The notes below the pieces were generated by a model. It did no database searches. It was not told where the DNA came from and worked only from the letters and a program-made list of their open reading frames with translations. Positions 23,556 to 33,753 of a stretch of DNA of 64,000 bases are shown here, one piece after another; positions within the stretch are counted from its first letter, which is position 1, and every line of letters begins with the position of its first letter. Location: positions 28,647 to 92,646 of the forward strand of contig NHNY01000043.1 of assembly GCA_002786065.1 (NCBI GenBank), written 5' to 3'. The position numbers and the translations under genes were made by a program. The stretch is from Microcyclospora pomicola. Its lineage: Eukaryota; Ascomycota; Dothideomycetes; Capnodiales.

Positions 23556-24599
23556 TCAAGCAGCAGCAAGTCCTTGACCACCTCTTTTCGTATACTGCAC
23601 AGCTTTATGTCCTCGTTCCTGGCCTGGTCCGTTCCCATGGCCCTCCCTCCAGCATTGCTGGCAGTAGATATCACCATCACAGCCAAGACAGCGCACTTCG
23701 CCGTCCTCGTTACAGATACAGCACCAACTTTCCATGTCTTCGTCCGTGTATGTCGGAAGATTGGATTTCGCCTTGGCTTTCGCAACTATTTTTGCTTTAG
23801 ATGATGGGGCGGCGCTTGGTGTTGATGGGAGATCAAGACCAAGCTTGGAGAAGCGTGCTTCTAACTCGCTGTCCTCGTATGATGGGGGTGGTTTCGGCGC
23901 ATCGGAGGGAGTAGAAGGAAGGTCCATGCCAGACCCCTTCTCTCCGTATGCTCCAGCTGGAGAGTGTGGTGCAGTATCTGCGCCACCGAGCGTCTCTCCA
24001 TACTTCTCGTCCATATCAAGCTCAGCCAGGACTTTCTTCACGTATTCATCAGCATCGACTTCATCTTGCGCATCTGAGTGCTGTTCATCTTCCTCATGCT
24101 CCGAGATTTTGTCCACACTGTTGGAGTCGATGGCTTCAGCAGAAGCCTCTGTGAGCGTAGAGTCACCCTGTTTGGGCAATACATCCCGGGCCTCTTGCAT
24201 CAGAGCATGTATATTCTTCGGATCCTCGGGGTCAAGTTTCCACTCTGCCGAGTCACCCGCCAGCTCTGCCAGCATTTCATCCAAAGATGGATCATCTCCA
24301 GTATCTTGTTGCCAGTCACGTATCGGATCAGCCTCGGTGGCAACCTCGTTGCGAAATTTGTACACGAGCGCCTCGGCCGGGGTCTGCTCGACGCCCACAG
24401 CCCTGGTTCTCCCACTGTTGGGTGATCCAGACCTCAGACTTCGCAGCCGATCGGCAAGACTGTCTTCTGTAGAGACCGGGCCAGCAGATCCAACATCAAC
24501 GAGGTGCGGCTTGCTAGCTGTGTCGAACGATACTTGAGATGGCTTCAAAGCGTTCAGTCGTGCCAAAAGGTCTTGATCACGGTTTCCCATCTTGCTCAT
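23556..24599 (-). CDS. ANCHR/ZFYVE19-like protein with atypical B-box-type zinc finger
   Basis: A single exon of 347 aa. In animals ANCHR holds VPS4 at the midbody in the abscission checkpoint; in fungi the homologues are uncharacterised, so a link to ESCRT is inference. The N-terminus carries the family block LLARLNALKPS; a second conserved block lies mid-protein (SLDEMLAELAGDSAEWKL followed by EDPKNIHALMQEARDVLP, possible MIT-interacting helices). The C-terminal zinc-binding module runs CCICNEDGEVRCLGCDGD then YCQQCWREGH ... ERGHKAV, with Cys and His spacing of the ANCHR finger. The middle is acidic and Pro/Ser-rich. Two ATGs at 24599 and 24590 are both usable; the first is reported. The region before the zinc finger contains KAKIVAKAKAKS, a basic patch. 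Confidence 0.85.
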   Translation of the reverse strand: MSKMGNRDQDLLARLNALKPSQVSFDTASKPHLVDVGSAGPVSTEDSLADRLRSLRSGSPNSGRTRAVGVEQTPAEALVYKFRNEVATEADPIRDWQQDTGDDPSLDEMLAELAGDSAEWKLDPEDPKNIHALMQEARDVLPKQGDSTLTEASAEAIDSNSVDKISEHEEDEQHSDAQDEVDADEYVKKVLAELDMDEKYGETLGGADTAPHSPAGAYGEKGSGMDLPSTPSDAPKPPPSYEDSELEARFSKLGLDLPSTPSAAPSSKAKIVAKAKAKSNLPTYTDEDMESWCCICNEDGEVRCLGCDGDIYCQQCWREGHGNGPGQERGHKAVQYTKRGGQGLAAA

Positions 24600-25197
24600 C
24601 CATCAACAATATTGATGTGCTTGTACTCAAGCTCGCTTAATAACTGTGCGACAGATACTGTATAACGTACCTAAGGTACTTAGGTGATGGGGGATGAGTA
24701 TCCAGCTTCTAGACACAAGTAGCCCTGATTTCCAGGGTATGGCAAGTCCGTGCTGACTATCTTCAGAATTGGTGTGCTGGAAGTCAGCGACAGAATATTT
24801 GTAATTACAGAATAAGATGTGCTCGTAGCCATCAAAAGAATTGGAAGACAGTGTCTGGGTATAACATTATCTGGTGAATTGCGCTGCAACGGCGCACGTG
24901 ACAGGTACTGTAATGTACTCTGTCTTTGATTGACAAGTGCTGCATAGAAGTCATTTGTACTTCCGATATATAAATCCATGCTCCTTGCTCCGACGCTCGC
25001 TACCAAAAAGGAAACAAATTGAAAGCAGCAGGCGCATGCAATGGTAGTCATACGCGTCTCTCCGAAGCGCAGGGCAAATATGATTTTCAACACCAAACAG
25101 CATTGGATCGAATTACAGTCCTCCTTCAAAGTGCCAGCAAAGCCGAATGATCGGAAATTTATGATGGATCCAGAGATTACTGAGGAGAACATCAAGG
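24600..25197. other. Intergenic region upstream of the ANCHR-like gene
   Basis: About 600 bp that should contain the ANCHR-like promoter and the 3' end of the next minus-strand gene. A 171-codon frame on the minus strand (24680-25195) abuts the GPI-protein stop but has no homology I recognise and no good start. A TACCTAAGGTACTTAGGT palindrome-like stretch lies at 24669-24686. Confidence 0.4.
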
Positions 25198-25929
25198 CTA
25201 AAGCAGGATAGCAAACCCGCCAAAGAGAATGGCCACCACACCCATCATGCCGGATGTCTTGCCCATGTTGAGTGCTGCAAGTCTCACGCTGGCAGCACCA
25301 TTCGTCGCGGATTGATCAGCTTTGGAGCCAGCCTCGACACCGTTCGGAAGGCTTGTCGCGCTTGATCCACCAGCACCAGTGTAGATTGTGACTCCATTGC
25401 TGTCTGTGGTAGCGGCACCTTGCACGACAGCGCTGCCTGAGGTGGTGCTGGTCGTTGTCGAAGCAGTTGAAGTGACGTTGACTTTTGTTGGATTAAGGGC
25501 ACCGCATGGGTGGTCCTGACGGCAAGCACTCTGGCAGTCCGTGTTCCCGTTGCAGTTGGCGACACACTCAGTGCCCCACTGAGTGCAGACGAAGTACGGC
25601 ATCGTTTGGGAGTACTCGGAGATGTTGGGAGATAGACCATTCGAACAGACGCAAGCGTATGTGAGAGTCGAGGGGTCGCATTCGTTGCTGATAGTTTCGC
25701 TAGAGCTGGCGGCGGTTTGCAGGCAGATGCTGTGGAGGAACAAGGGTGTTAGATTCAAGTGAACTTATCACAAGGATGGCATTACCCACAGTGGACATTG
25801 AGCCTCCTGGCTGCTGCACCATCCATCTCGAGTAGTGTTGGCAACTGAGTTAGGGTCGATGACATACTGTCCGGAGACGAGCGATGCGAGCAGAGACACT
25901 GCGGTGGAAAATGTGGCGGAGCTCCTCAT
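25198..25929 (-). CDS. GPI-anchored cysteine-rich cell-surface protein (DUF7707-like)
   Basis: Join of 25790-25929 and 25198-25729 (223 aa), with a 60 nt intron (donor GTGGGT, acceptor CCACAG). Splicing at GTGGGT joins CPL to ICLQ and keeps the conserved cysteine block; the nearby GTAATG donor would break the frame. A signal peptide (MRSSATFSTAVSLLASLVSG) precedes a domain with about twelve cysteines: TRDGWCSSQEAQCPL, YACVCSNGLSPNISEYSQT, MPYFVCTQWGTECVANCNG, CRQDHPCGALNPT. A Thr/Ser-rich stalk and a hydrophobic C-terminal tail (MMGVVAILFGGFAILL) follow, fitting GPI attachment near NGAAS. Such proteins are common on ascomycete cell walls; the biochemical role is unknown. Confidence 0.88.
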
Positions 25930-26837
25930 GTTGGCAGACCGTCGTTGGATTGTGGATGGTCGTGGGTTGTGATAATCAGCAGTTCAGTATTTCGAAGGAA
26001 GCCTGTCAGTGGAAGCCGTGGTCTACCGGCCGGTCTTGCCGCTCGTATTCAGCACTTCGTGATTGTCGAAAGAGCGAGGGACAAGAAGATGGTGAATTTG
26101 GCACTCAAAGAAGAACGACGAGAACGAAAGCCGCTGGAGAAGAGGATTCAGAAGATGCTGATGAAGAGGAACAGAGGTCGAAGGAGGGCGTGAGTGAGGT
26201 CGAGGGATATATCTAAATCGAGGCGGCTGCTTTCAACAAAGCCGTTGGACTATCCAGATTAAGGTGCTGGCACATGCCAACCTCAACCGGGTTTATCGCA
26301 AGGAGACAGGAGGTAAGTACTGCATGGTGTACATGTCCACTTGCAGTGGAATGGAAAAGGCTTACGATGCATCAGTAAGGGAATAAGTCTTCCAGTACCA
26401 CCGAACACACGCGGCCGTCCACATGGAGCACATGCAAGGTGTACCCCAGGGATATACAGGGGCCGCCGAAGACTTCATGTCGGCATATCAAGCGGAAGGC
26501 CTTTCTTAAGGCATCAAGAACGCCGAGATACGAGACAGCATCTTATAGACTTGGTGAATGAGGTCCTTGTTGTGCTTGACGTCCATCACATGTGGAAGCG
26601 ATATTGTCTGCACTGTTGATCTTGAATCCACTTCCGACATGCAGGGTTCGGGAGCGGGGCGTGCGCCACCCGAAATAGGGTTGTACCAATGGCGTGGAAT
26701 GCGATCAATACTTCATGAACCAGGTTTGGGACGCCATTTGTGGCGAACTCGTGACGGCACCATTATCTGGACACGTCGGGTGCAGAAGGAATACTCTTCA
26801 GTTGTCGCAATCACGATTACGACTACCTCCCGAATGG
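25930..26837. other. Intergenic region upstream of divergent genes
   Basis: About 0.9 kb between the GPI-protein start and the PX-protein start. Two overlapping short plus-strand frames at 25884-26216 have highly charged translations but no recognisable domain. It is possible that the PX gene has an unrecognised 5' exon here, since its frame stays open upstream to 26694. Confidence 0.4.
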
Positions 26838-27593
26838 ATGGCAGATCCTGTATTCAGCACACAGCCGGAGTCGCGACCTAGTAGCCAGCATACTCCATCT
26901 TACCATTCCGCCATCAATACTCCGAGCAATCCTACCGATCCTGCCGCAGGTACTGAACAACATGTAGAGCAGTCTCATGTTACCGATGCGCCTCCACCGT
27001 TCTGGAGCACTGGTGCACATAATCGTAGCATCTCTACCGTGAGCTATCACTCCATTCTTTCTCATAGCCGGCCGACCCCGATTCTACTCGAAGACCACTC
27101 CGAGGAACATCACGAACAAACCCAAGCCTGCTGGGCCAAGTCGGTCAGCATTGATGAATATGTCTGCGTCACTGGCCCAAGTGGAGTGGGAGCGTATATT
27201 GTATGGCACTGCACCGTGGAAACCTTGAAAGGGGGTCTTCTTGATTTGCGAAAACGGTATGTATGCTAGAGTATATACACAGACGGTAGTGGGGTGGTGC
27301 TTGTCGTCTGATACGTCTCCACAGATACTCCGAGTTCGATACACTACGCACCAGTCTCATACGCTCGTTCCCACACTCGGAGGCAATGATTCCGCAATTA
27401 CCACGGAAGAGTGTTGTCTCGAGGTTTCGCCCGAGATTCCTGGAGCATCGGAAGGAAGGCCTCAACCACTTCTTGAAGTCAGTCATGCAACGAGGTCTTG
27501 TTCCATGCCATTACTGACGTCTTGAATAGCTGCATATTACTCAACCCCGAATTTGCCGCGAGTCCTGTCTTGAAAGAATTCATTTTTTCCTAA
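26838..27593 (+). CDS. PX-domain protein, YPT35-like endosomal protein
   Basis: Join of 26838-27256, 27325-27477 and 27530-27593 (211 aa), with introns of 68 and 52 nt. No single open frame shows the gene; it appears after splicing. PX domains bind phosphoinositides, mostly PI3P on endosomes, and Ypt35 in yeast recruits Vps13 to endosomes and vacuoles. The N-terminal 95 residues are Ser/Pro/Thr-rich and disordered. The PX domain starts near residue 103 (WAKSVSIDEYVCVTGPSGVG, then YIVWHCTVETLKGG), crosses the first splice at RKRYSEFDTLR (the PI3P-binding RY), has the loop PQLPRKSVVSRFRPRFLEH, and crosses the second splice at HFLNCILLNPEF. It ends SPVLKEFIFS. The start is uncertain: 26838 gives MADPVFSTQ; an upstream in-frame extension exists. 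Confidence 0.85.
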
Positions 27594-28626
27594 GCTTCAG
27601 ATTCCCCGAACGCGTTCCCCAATATTTCACCTTTGGGTTCTCGCTTTTCGCTTCGCTGTGAAGGTATATACCTTAGCATTGCTTGTAGTTCATTGCAGTC
27701 GTATTGTAGCGCGGCAAGCCATACAAAGCCGTGTATCAACATGCTCTAGAGTCCCAGAGGTGTTTTAGCTGCTCCCGAATTCTTGAAGGAGTCATTTCCA
27801 GTTTTGCAAGTGAAGCTGCTAGAAATTTTGATGAACGTTCGTATGCTTTGCGGTATAGCCTACCTTCTCTTCGTTCAGCAGTCACGCGGACTACACACCT
27901 TGACGCTGACTCCTGACCTTGACGCTGAGCGCTCTTTCTCTATGCCTACTAACGAGTAGGTGCGATTGTGCTCGTTGTATGACGAGCATCCCACCGCATT
28001 TCTGGCCTGAAGAGAGATCGAGTTCCTACCTGCTCAACGTCGGATCAAGCTGCAAAGTCAAGTAGTATGTCCTCACCCAGGGTAGATATTTGTCCTGCTT
28101 TTCCCGAAGATTCTTTAGTAGTGTATCTAAATACAAACGTAAGCTCGAAATTGATACCACCGCCTGATCGAGAGCGGAGTGGGATGATGCCGCATGAACT
28201 CTCAGTTCATCGTGTCCACCGAAAATCTATCATTGTAGCAGTCTTCCTCGTACACATTGCGATATCCTGAGGTACGTAGAGAAACCACGGTTTCCTCCAC
28301 TCGCGATACTGTAGATAATCACATTTGAGTACCTTTGTCATCCGCATGCATACTGTACCCACGTGCATTCAAATCGTGCGTGGTCCACGAGCCCCACGTG
28401 TACGAACAATACCCCGCATGACGTTCTTCGATACTGACGTCGGATCTTGCGGTCCAAGCTTCGTACAACAAACCCAGGTTTTATATTTGTGACTTCATCG
28501 TGTATGGGGCATACAATTTTCTAGCCTACTATCATCCTACCACCACCTTATATTCATATCTCCTCATCAATCAACACTACATCAGGCCTACAAGACCTCA
28601 TCCACACAAACACCTCCCGCCTCAAA
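27594..28626. other. Intergenic region with cyclophilin promoter
   Basis: About 1 kb upstream of the cyclophilin gene on the plus strand. No gene found. It contains a pair of CACGTG motifs described separately and an AT-rich stretch at about 28475-28560 just before the coding region. Confidence 0.45.
28360..28400. promoter_or_regulatory. Two CACGTG (E-box/G-box) motifs upstream of the cyclophilin gene
   Basis: CACGTG at 28360-28365 and 28395-28400, 35 bp apart, about 230-270 bp before the ATG. In fungi this palindrome is bound by bHLH factors such as Cbf1/Pho4-type proteins. Function here is inferred from position. Confidence 0.35.
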
Positions 28627-29299
28627 ATGGATAAGCTCAAGTCTATGTTCCACAAGAAGGACGACTCTGCGTCTCCCTCGCACACCAGCGGCTCTTCCGC
28701 AACTCCAACATCGAGCTCTGCGGCACCCACATCCGGATCTGGTGCCAGCGATGGCCCTATCCCTGAAGGTGTGATGCTGCACACTACCCTTGGCGACATC
28801 ACAATTGCGCTGTATAAGGACCAGACTCCCAAGGTGAGCCATCCCATCTTCCCAATCACGCTGCCCACACGCTGTCTGTCTTCTACTAACCTACTTCGAT
28901 CAGACCTGCCGTAACTTCGCTACCCTCGCCTCTCGAGGCTACTACAACAACGTGATCTTCCACCGAATCATCGCCGGGTTCATGATCCAAGGCGGCGACC
29001 CTACCGGTACCGGACGTGGTGGCGAGTCGATCTACGGCGCCAAGTTTGAAGATGAGATTGTGCCATCGCTGAAGCACACGGAGAAGGGCATTATGTCCAT
29101 GGCGAACGCAGGTCCGGGTACCAATGGTAGTCAGTTCTTCATCACACTGGGCCCAACTCCCCACTTGAACGGCAAGCATACCGTGTTTGGACATGTGGTT
29201 CAGGGCATGGATGTGGTCGATAAGCTGGGCTCCGTCAGGACAGGCGCTGGCGACAAGCCCGTATCGGAGGTCAAGATCACAGGCGCGGACGTCTTTTAG
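28627..29299 (+). CDS. Cyclophilin (peptidyl-prolyl isomerase), PPIL1-like, with N-terminal extension
   Basis: Join of 28627-28833 and 28904-29299 (200 aa), with a 70 nt intron (GTGAGC...GATCAG). It catalyses cis-trans isomerisation of prolyl bonds. The catalytic domain (about residues 50-200) has [20 protein letters not shown] with the active-site Arg, [19 protein letters not shown], and [15 protein letters not shown]. It lacks the divergent loop of cyclophilin A, as single-domain PPIL1/Cyp3-type enzymes do; those act in the spliceosome. Unlike typical PPIL1 (about 160 aa) it starts with about 45 extra residues: a basic segment [13 protein letters not shown] and a Ser/Thr/Ala/Pro/Gly linker. 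The extension is in the first exon in the same frame, preceded by a suitable aaaATGg start. Converges on VPS33. Confidence 0.93.
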
Positions 29300-29533
29300 A
29301 AGACTTGGCTTGTTACGTATGGAGACAAAATTGTACGGCTTGTGTCATGATAAATTGGTCATTTTATGATTGGACGATTGAGTATGCAAATATGGTATAC
29401 CTTAAAACGAGGAGCTCCATGACTTAGCTTAAGTGGTTTTCTTGTCGATGTCTTGATCTGCTATGCAGATTTCGAACAACGAGGTGACGCCTTTTCCGAT
29501 GATTGCTCGATGAATCGCTATGCGTTTCACTTG

Positions 29534-31865
29534 CTAAGCTCCAAAGCCTGCTTTCTGAGTGCCAGTTCCCACCATCTTCCCGCCGTTAAGCACACCCGTA
29601 GTCGCAATGACCAGCTTCCGACCACTGCTCTCTTGCAACTGCTTCCCAACGAAACGCAGAGCGGCAATCTCGGCGTACGTAATGCCGCCCAAAAAGAAGA
29701 CAATACTCGTTTTTGGACCATCCTTGCTCCCTTGTAACGTTTTTCGAGCGTGAGAAGCGTCGGAATCTGCGCCTTTCTGTGACAGGTCTACCGTCGCACC
29801 ACGAATCTTGGCCAGTGTGTCTGCGAAGCCAGTCCAGCCCGTGCCTCCTGCCGTGGAGCGGACCTCTGCCTTCACGGGACCGTTGCTTCGAGCTGGTGTG
29901 ACCAGATCTTGTAAGTGAGCTTTTTGCAGTATGCACTGCACGAGCCGAACAGAGAGAGGTGCATATCCGGAGAAGACATAGGCTATATCGTTCGGGTCGC
30001 TCTCTTGGATGTCGTCGATCCACAAAGAAAGAGCCCGGCGAACCGCATTCCAGTCAGTGGATGTCTGTCCGGCAGTCCCTGCTATCGGATTGAGATATCC
30101 TCGGTGGCTCTCTCGTGGCACAATGAGACCCATCTTCTCCATGTTGGTGAGAGTGAGCATATGCTGGAAGCCGTAAGCATGCAGAACTTGCCGTTTGAAG
30201 TGCTCGAGATCTCTTTGTCGAATACCGTTGCTGAGGGAGCTCTCCAATGCAAGTAGCCGAAGGATGGTTGGCAGAGGTGCCGCGCGGGATATCAGTTCGT
30301 CGATGTTTTCGTGAATACTGCTTGCATCTCCTCCAGCAAGCAGACTCTGTTCAACTTCGAGCGTACGACGGAAGAAGTCGCCACGAATAAACTTCGTCAC
30401 CTCCTCCGCAAGACTTGCATGAAGCTTGAGGCTCGTAGACTCCGCTTGGTACGACGGTAACAATTTGACTGTATCTCGAAGTTCTGTAAGGGATTGGTTC
30501 TGATCGCGTATGTTTTGTTCTTCGCCCTGAAGACGTCGTGCGGTATTGCTTAGCAATGGGCCAATCGTGGCAAAGTTGGCATCCCGAAGAGTCGGGTAGA
30601 GCTTGTCTGTGCTGTCTAACACAACTTTGCGTTTAGTAGCTGTACTGGCCGTGTTTTGAGGTTGCTTTTGCCCGCCTATCGGTGTTGGACCCAGTACGGA
30701 AGAATCAACTTCTGCTTGATTATTAGCTATGCCGAACATCTCATCTAAGAGACCTTCATATGTGAGTTGTGTGGCAAGCACCGTTGGAAGGTCAACTTCA
30801 CGGTCAATGATGATCAGGTTCTCCACGGTAGAACTAGGCGTGAGACCGAAAGCTGTCAAGTAAGTACTGCCAGGGTCGGAAGATGCGTTGACGTCCTCCT
30901 CGTTGCGCATGCGAAGTAGTAGATCTGCTAGCGTTTTCGCGTTGTCGCCTTTGCCGAGAATCCTTGGAAACAACCCATACTGCTTCTGTAATAGCATCAA
31001 TGCTCTGGCTGACGCAAAAATCGAAGTTGGGTCTTTGTACAGAAAGAGCTCGCTTGAAGCATCCGGTAGTTCGAGGGACAAGAGGTCTTGTTCGAGTGGG
31101 AGGAAATGCAAATCAAACTCTGTGATATTTGCCTCGCCGAGCACGCCATGCTCTTCCAATATCAGGTTGCTCACTAGTGTGCGACGCGGCACCCAGATGA
31201 CCGTAAAATCGTGGTCGGTCTTGCTCTCACTTCTGACGAGATGAATCTGCTCTGCTCCTGTCAGCCCCTGTCGAACAGGCCAAGGCGAGTTTTTTGAAAT
31301 TGTAAGCACGAATCCGAGGAGTTTCCTGCTCGGTGTAGATGCACAGGGAACTCCCAATGATCGAGCTGTATCTTGGCAGATGTCTTCGATATTTGGATCA
31401 AGACTGGAATACAGAGAGTAGGGTGAGGCGGATCTAAGTAATCTCATTTACGATCCGGCGCCTTGCTAGTTCTTGATGCCACACGCATCCATCGGGACGA
31501 GTTGCATATAATTCACTCACCTGCTACCATCCGTGTCTGTTTGGAGTTTTCCCCTCGCACAAGGAAGATAATATTGCGCTGGGTGGAATCCACATTGTGG
31601 TTTTCCAAGAAAAAGAGCTTGTCGACACCGTACTCTTGCAACGTGCTGAATTTGACGAAGAGCCCAATTGTATCGGCGAGGGCCTTCTCAATGACAAGAT
31701 TCTTCTTGCCCCGAACCTATGCAGGACGGGTGAGTATTGATCACGAAGGCTTGATTGCGGTAACCCAGGCTTACATACACCCTCCAGAATCCGCAACAAC
31801 TCTCTGCGCGCTTTCTCCGCAATATCCTGTGTTATGATGGCCTTGCCGGCCGATAATGCTGCCAT
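29534..31865 (-). CDS. VPS33: VPS33, Sec1/Munc18-family subunit of HOPS/CORVET
   Basis: Proposed join of 31779-31865, 31521-31716 and 29534-31251 (666 aa). Introns: 31717-31778 (62 nt, GTATGT...CATAG) and 31252-31520 (269 nt, GTGAGT...GAGCAG). Vps33 is the SM protein that templates SNARE pairing for vacuole and endosome fusion. Family features: TQDIAEKARRELLRILEG joined to VRGKKNLVIEKALADTIG, FVKFSTLQEYGVDKLFFLEN, WVPRRTLVSNLILEEHGVLG, GLFPRILGKGDNAKTLADLL, IIIDREVDLPTVLATQLTYE and a C-terminal LVIATTGVLNGGKM. The second intron was chosen because it joins a VAE to QIHLVRSESK ending, the conserved arrangement; the sequence between would add about 70 residues that do not fit. The upstream frame stays open for 16 codons before a stop, so the exact start is open. 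Divergent from HTS1. Confidence 0.88.
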
Positions 31866-32058
31866 CACATCGTCGCTCGTACAAGGTTGACGGGAGGGAA
31901 CAAGCTGCTGCTGTTGTTATCCGCCTGGTTGCGGCTCGGACCAAGCGTCTGTTCGAACGCATTGCTGCCTCAGGCCGACTGAGATCAAGAAATGTTTAAA
32001 GGATGACATCGATGCCCAATTGATCAATAGAAGCATTGAGTCACCCAATACGGCTTGC
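31866..32058. promoter_or_regulatory. 193 bp bidirectional promoter, VPS33 / HTS1
   Basis: Only 193 bp separates the VPS33 ATG (31865, minus) from the first HTS1 ATG (32059, plus). Both transcripts must start here or within the coding flanks. No TATA box is evident, which is usual for housekeeping pairs. Confidence 0.5.
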
Positions 32059-33753
32059 ATGAAGCTATTTTCTCTTTCCTTCACGTGTGTTCGGAACGCC
32101 AACACCACCATACGGCAAACAAGAATACCAATTCCATTGCGCGTATCACACAAGAGATTTACTCCCACGCGACAGTTTAGCTTCACCCCTCGCGGGGCAC
32201 AAATCGAGGACGAAATGGGGAAAGAAAAGGGCGAGGGGAAGACGAGCTTCCAGCTCAAGGTCCCGAAAGGCACCAAGGACTGGGAAGGTAAGGATATGGT
32301 CATTCGCGATCGTATCTTTGGATCCATCACCGATGTCTTCAAGCGTCACGGTGCTGTCACAATCGACACTCCTGTTTTTGAGCTCAAGGAAATCCTGTCG
32401 GGGAAATATGGCGAGGACAGCAAACTCATCTACGATCTTGCGGATCAAGGTGGTGAGCTCTGCTCTCTTCGCTACGACCTCACAGTACCATTTGCGCGTT
32501 GGCTAGCCATGAACTCATCCGTCAAAAACATCAAACGTTACCACATTGCAAAGGTCTATCGAAGAGATCAGCCTGCAATGGCGAAAGGAAGGATGCGGGA
32601 ATTCTACCAGTGCGATTTCGACATCGCAGGCGAATACGATGCGATGCTTCCCGATGCCGAGATTATCAGGATTACTTGCGAGATCTTCAAGAGCTTGGGC
32701 TGGGAAGGTACATATACGATCAAGATCAACCACCGCAAGATCCTTGATGGCATATTCGAAGTTTGTGGTGTACCGACGGACAAGTTGCGCACCATCTCCT
32801 CTGCAGTGGACAAGCTAGACAAGGCGCCATGGGAAGAGGTGCGAAGAGAAATGACGGAAGAGAAAGGCTTGGATCCCGAGGTGGCAGACAAAATTGGCGA
32901 GTACGTCGTCAAGAAAGGTGGTAGAGATATCCTCGAGCAATTACAAAATGATGAGAGGTTATCCACCAGCGAATCTGCAAGGGCAGGTCTGGCAGATATG
33001 GCGCTCCTCTTCACCTACCTCGAATCATTCTCTGTGCTTGACAAGATTTCATTCGACATGTCACTTGCGCGAGGACTGGATTACTATACTGGCGTCATCT
33101 ACGAGGTCGTGACGGAGGGATCTGCGCCGAGCTCATCTGGTGCAAAGAAACCCAAGAAGACCACGGACGCCGACGAGGATCGATCAAATGACCCGTCGAT
33201 CGGCGTCGGCTCGGTCGCAGCAGGCGGTCGGTACGACAACCTCGTGTCAATGTTCTCTGGTAAGCAGCAAATCCCCTGCGTGGGAATCTCATTCGGCGTC
33301 GATCGAATCTTCTCCATCACGAAAGCGCGGTTGGCAGCGTCCAAGACCGCTGCTGTCGTCCGGAACAACGAAGTCGACGTCTACGTTATGGCATTTGGCG
33401 GTAAAGGCTTTGAGGGACTGCTACCGGAGCGGATGGAAGTTGCGAAGCGGTTGTGGGATGCAGGTATCAAGGCCGAATTTAGCTGGAAGGTCAAGCCGAA
33501 GCTTCCGCAGCAGTTCAAGGCGGCAGAGGTCAATGGCGTACCTTTCGCCATCATTCTTGGCGAGGACGAGCTTCGGGCAGGCAAATGCAAAATCAAGGAG
33601 ATGGGTCTGCCGGAGGGTCACCCGGAGAAAGATGGCGTGGAAATCGAGATGGCAAACCTTGAGTCCGAAGTCAAGCAGAGGATCGGGCAACAGAGCTCTC
33701 TGGCCGATGGCGTGGCATCAATCTCCCTGGATGGTGCGGCAAAAACTTCATAG
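32059..33753 (+). CDS. HTS1: Histidyl-tRNA synthetase, dual cytosolic/mitochondrial
   Basis: A single exon. From the ATG at 32059 the product is 564 aa; from the in-frame ATG at 32215 it is 512 aa. It charges tRNA-His. The extra N-terminus is Arg/Thr/Ser-rich without acids ([19 protein letters not shown] and [14 protein letters not shown]), a likely mitochondrial presequence; the shorter form starts MGKEKGEGK. Class II motifs: PKGTKDWEG, motif 2 in [20 protein letters not shown], the histidine-specific [14 protein letters not shown], and motif 3 in [14 protein letters not shown] ... [11 protein letters not shown]-terminal anticodon-binding domain follows ([14 protein letters not shown]). An insert rich in Lys, Thr and Asp ([20 protein letters not shown]) sits before motif 3. 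The first ATG has T at -3 and the second a purine, fitting leaky scanning. Confidence 0.96.
   Translation: MKLFSLSFTCVRNANTTIRQTRIPIPLRVSHKRFTPTRQFSFTPRGAQIEDEMGKEKGEGKTSFQLKVPKGTKDWEGKDMVIRDRIFGSITDVFKRHGAVTIDTPVFELKEILSGKYGEDSKLIYDLADQGGELCSLRYDLTVPFARWLAMNSSVKNIKRYHIAKVYRRDQPAMAKGRMREFYQCDFDIAGEYDAMLPDAEIIRITCEIFKSLGWEGTYTIKINHRKILDGIFEVCGVPTDKLRTISSAVDKLDKAPWEEVRREMTEEKGLDPEVADKIGEYVVKKGGRDILEQLQNDERLSTSESARAGLADMALLFTYLESFSVLDKISFDMSLARGLDYYTGVIYEVVTEGSAPSSSGAKKPKKTTDADEDRSNDPSIGVGSVAAGGRYDNLVSMFSGKQQIPCVGISFGVDRIFSITKARLAASKTAAVVRNNEVDVYVMAFGGKGFEGLLPERMEVAKRLWDAGIKAEFSWKVKPKLPQQFKAAEVNGVPFAIILGEDELRAGKCKIKEMGLPEGHPEKDGVEIEMANLESEVKQRIGQQSSLADGVASISLDGAAKTS

Noticed and set aside
24680-25195. 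171-codon minus-strand frame just upstream of the ANCHR-like gene's neighbour
   Set aside because: No ATG with good context, no homology seen; hydrophobic runs look accidental.
25884-26216. Highly charged plus-strand frames in two phases
   Set aside because: Both phases look charged because of purine-rich DNA; no stable start or domain.
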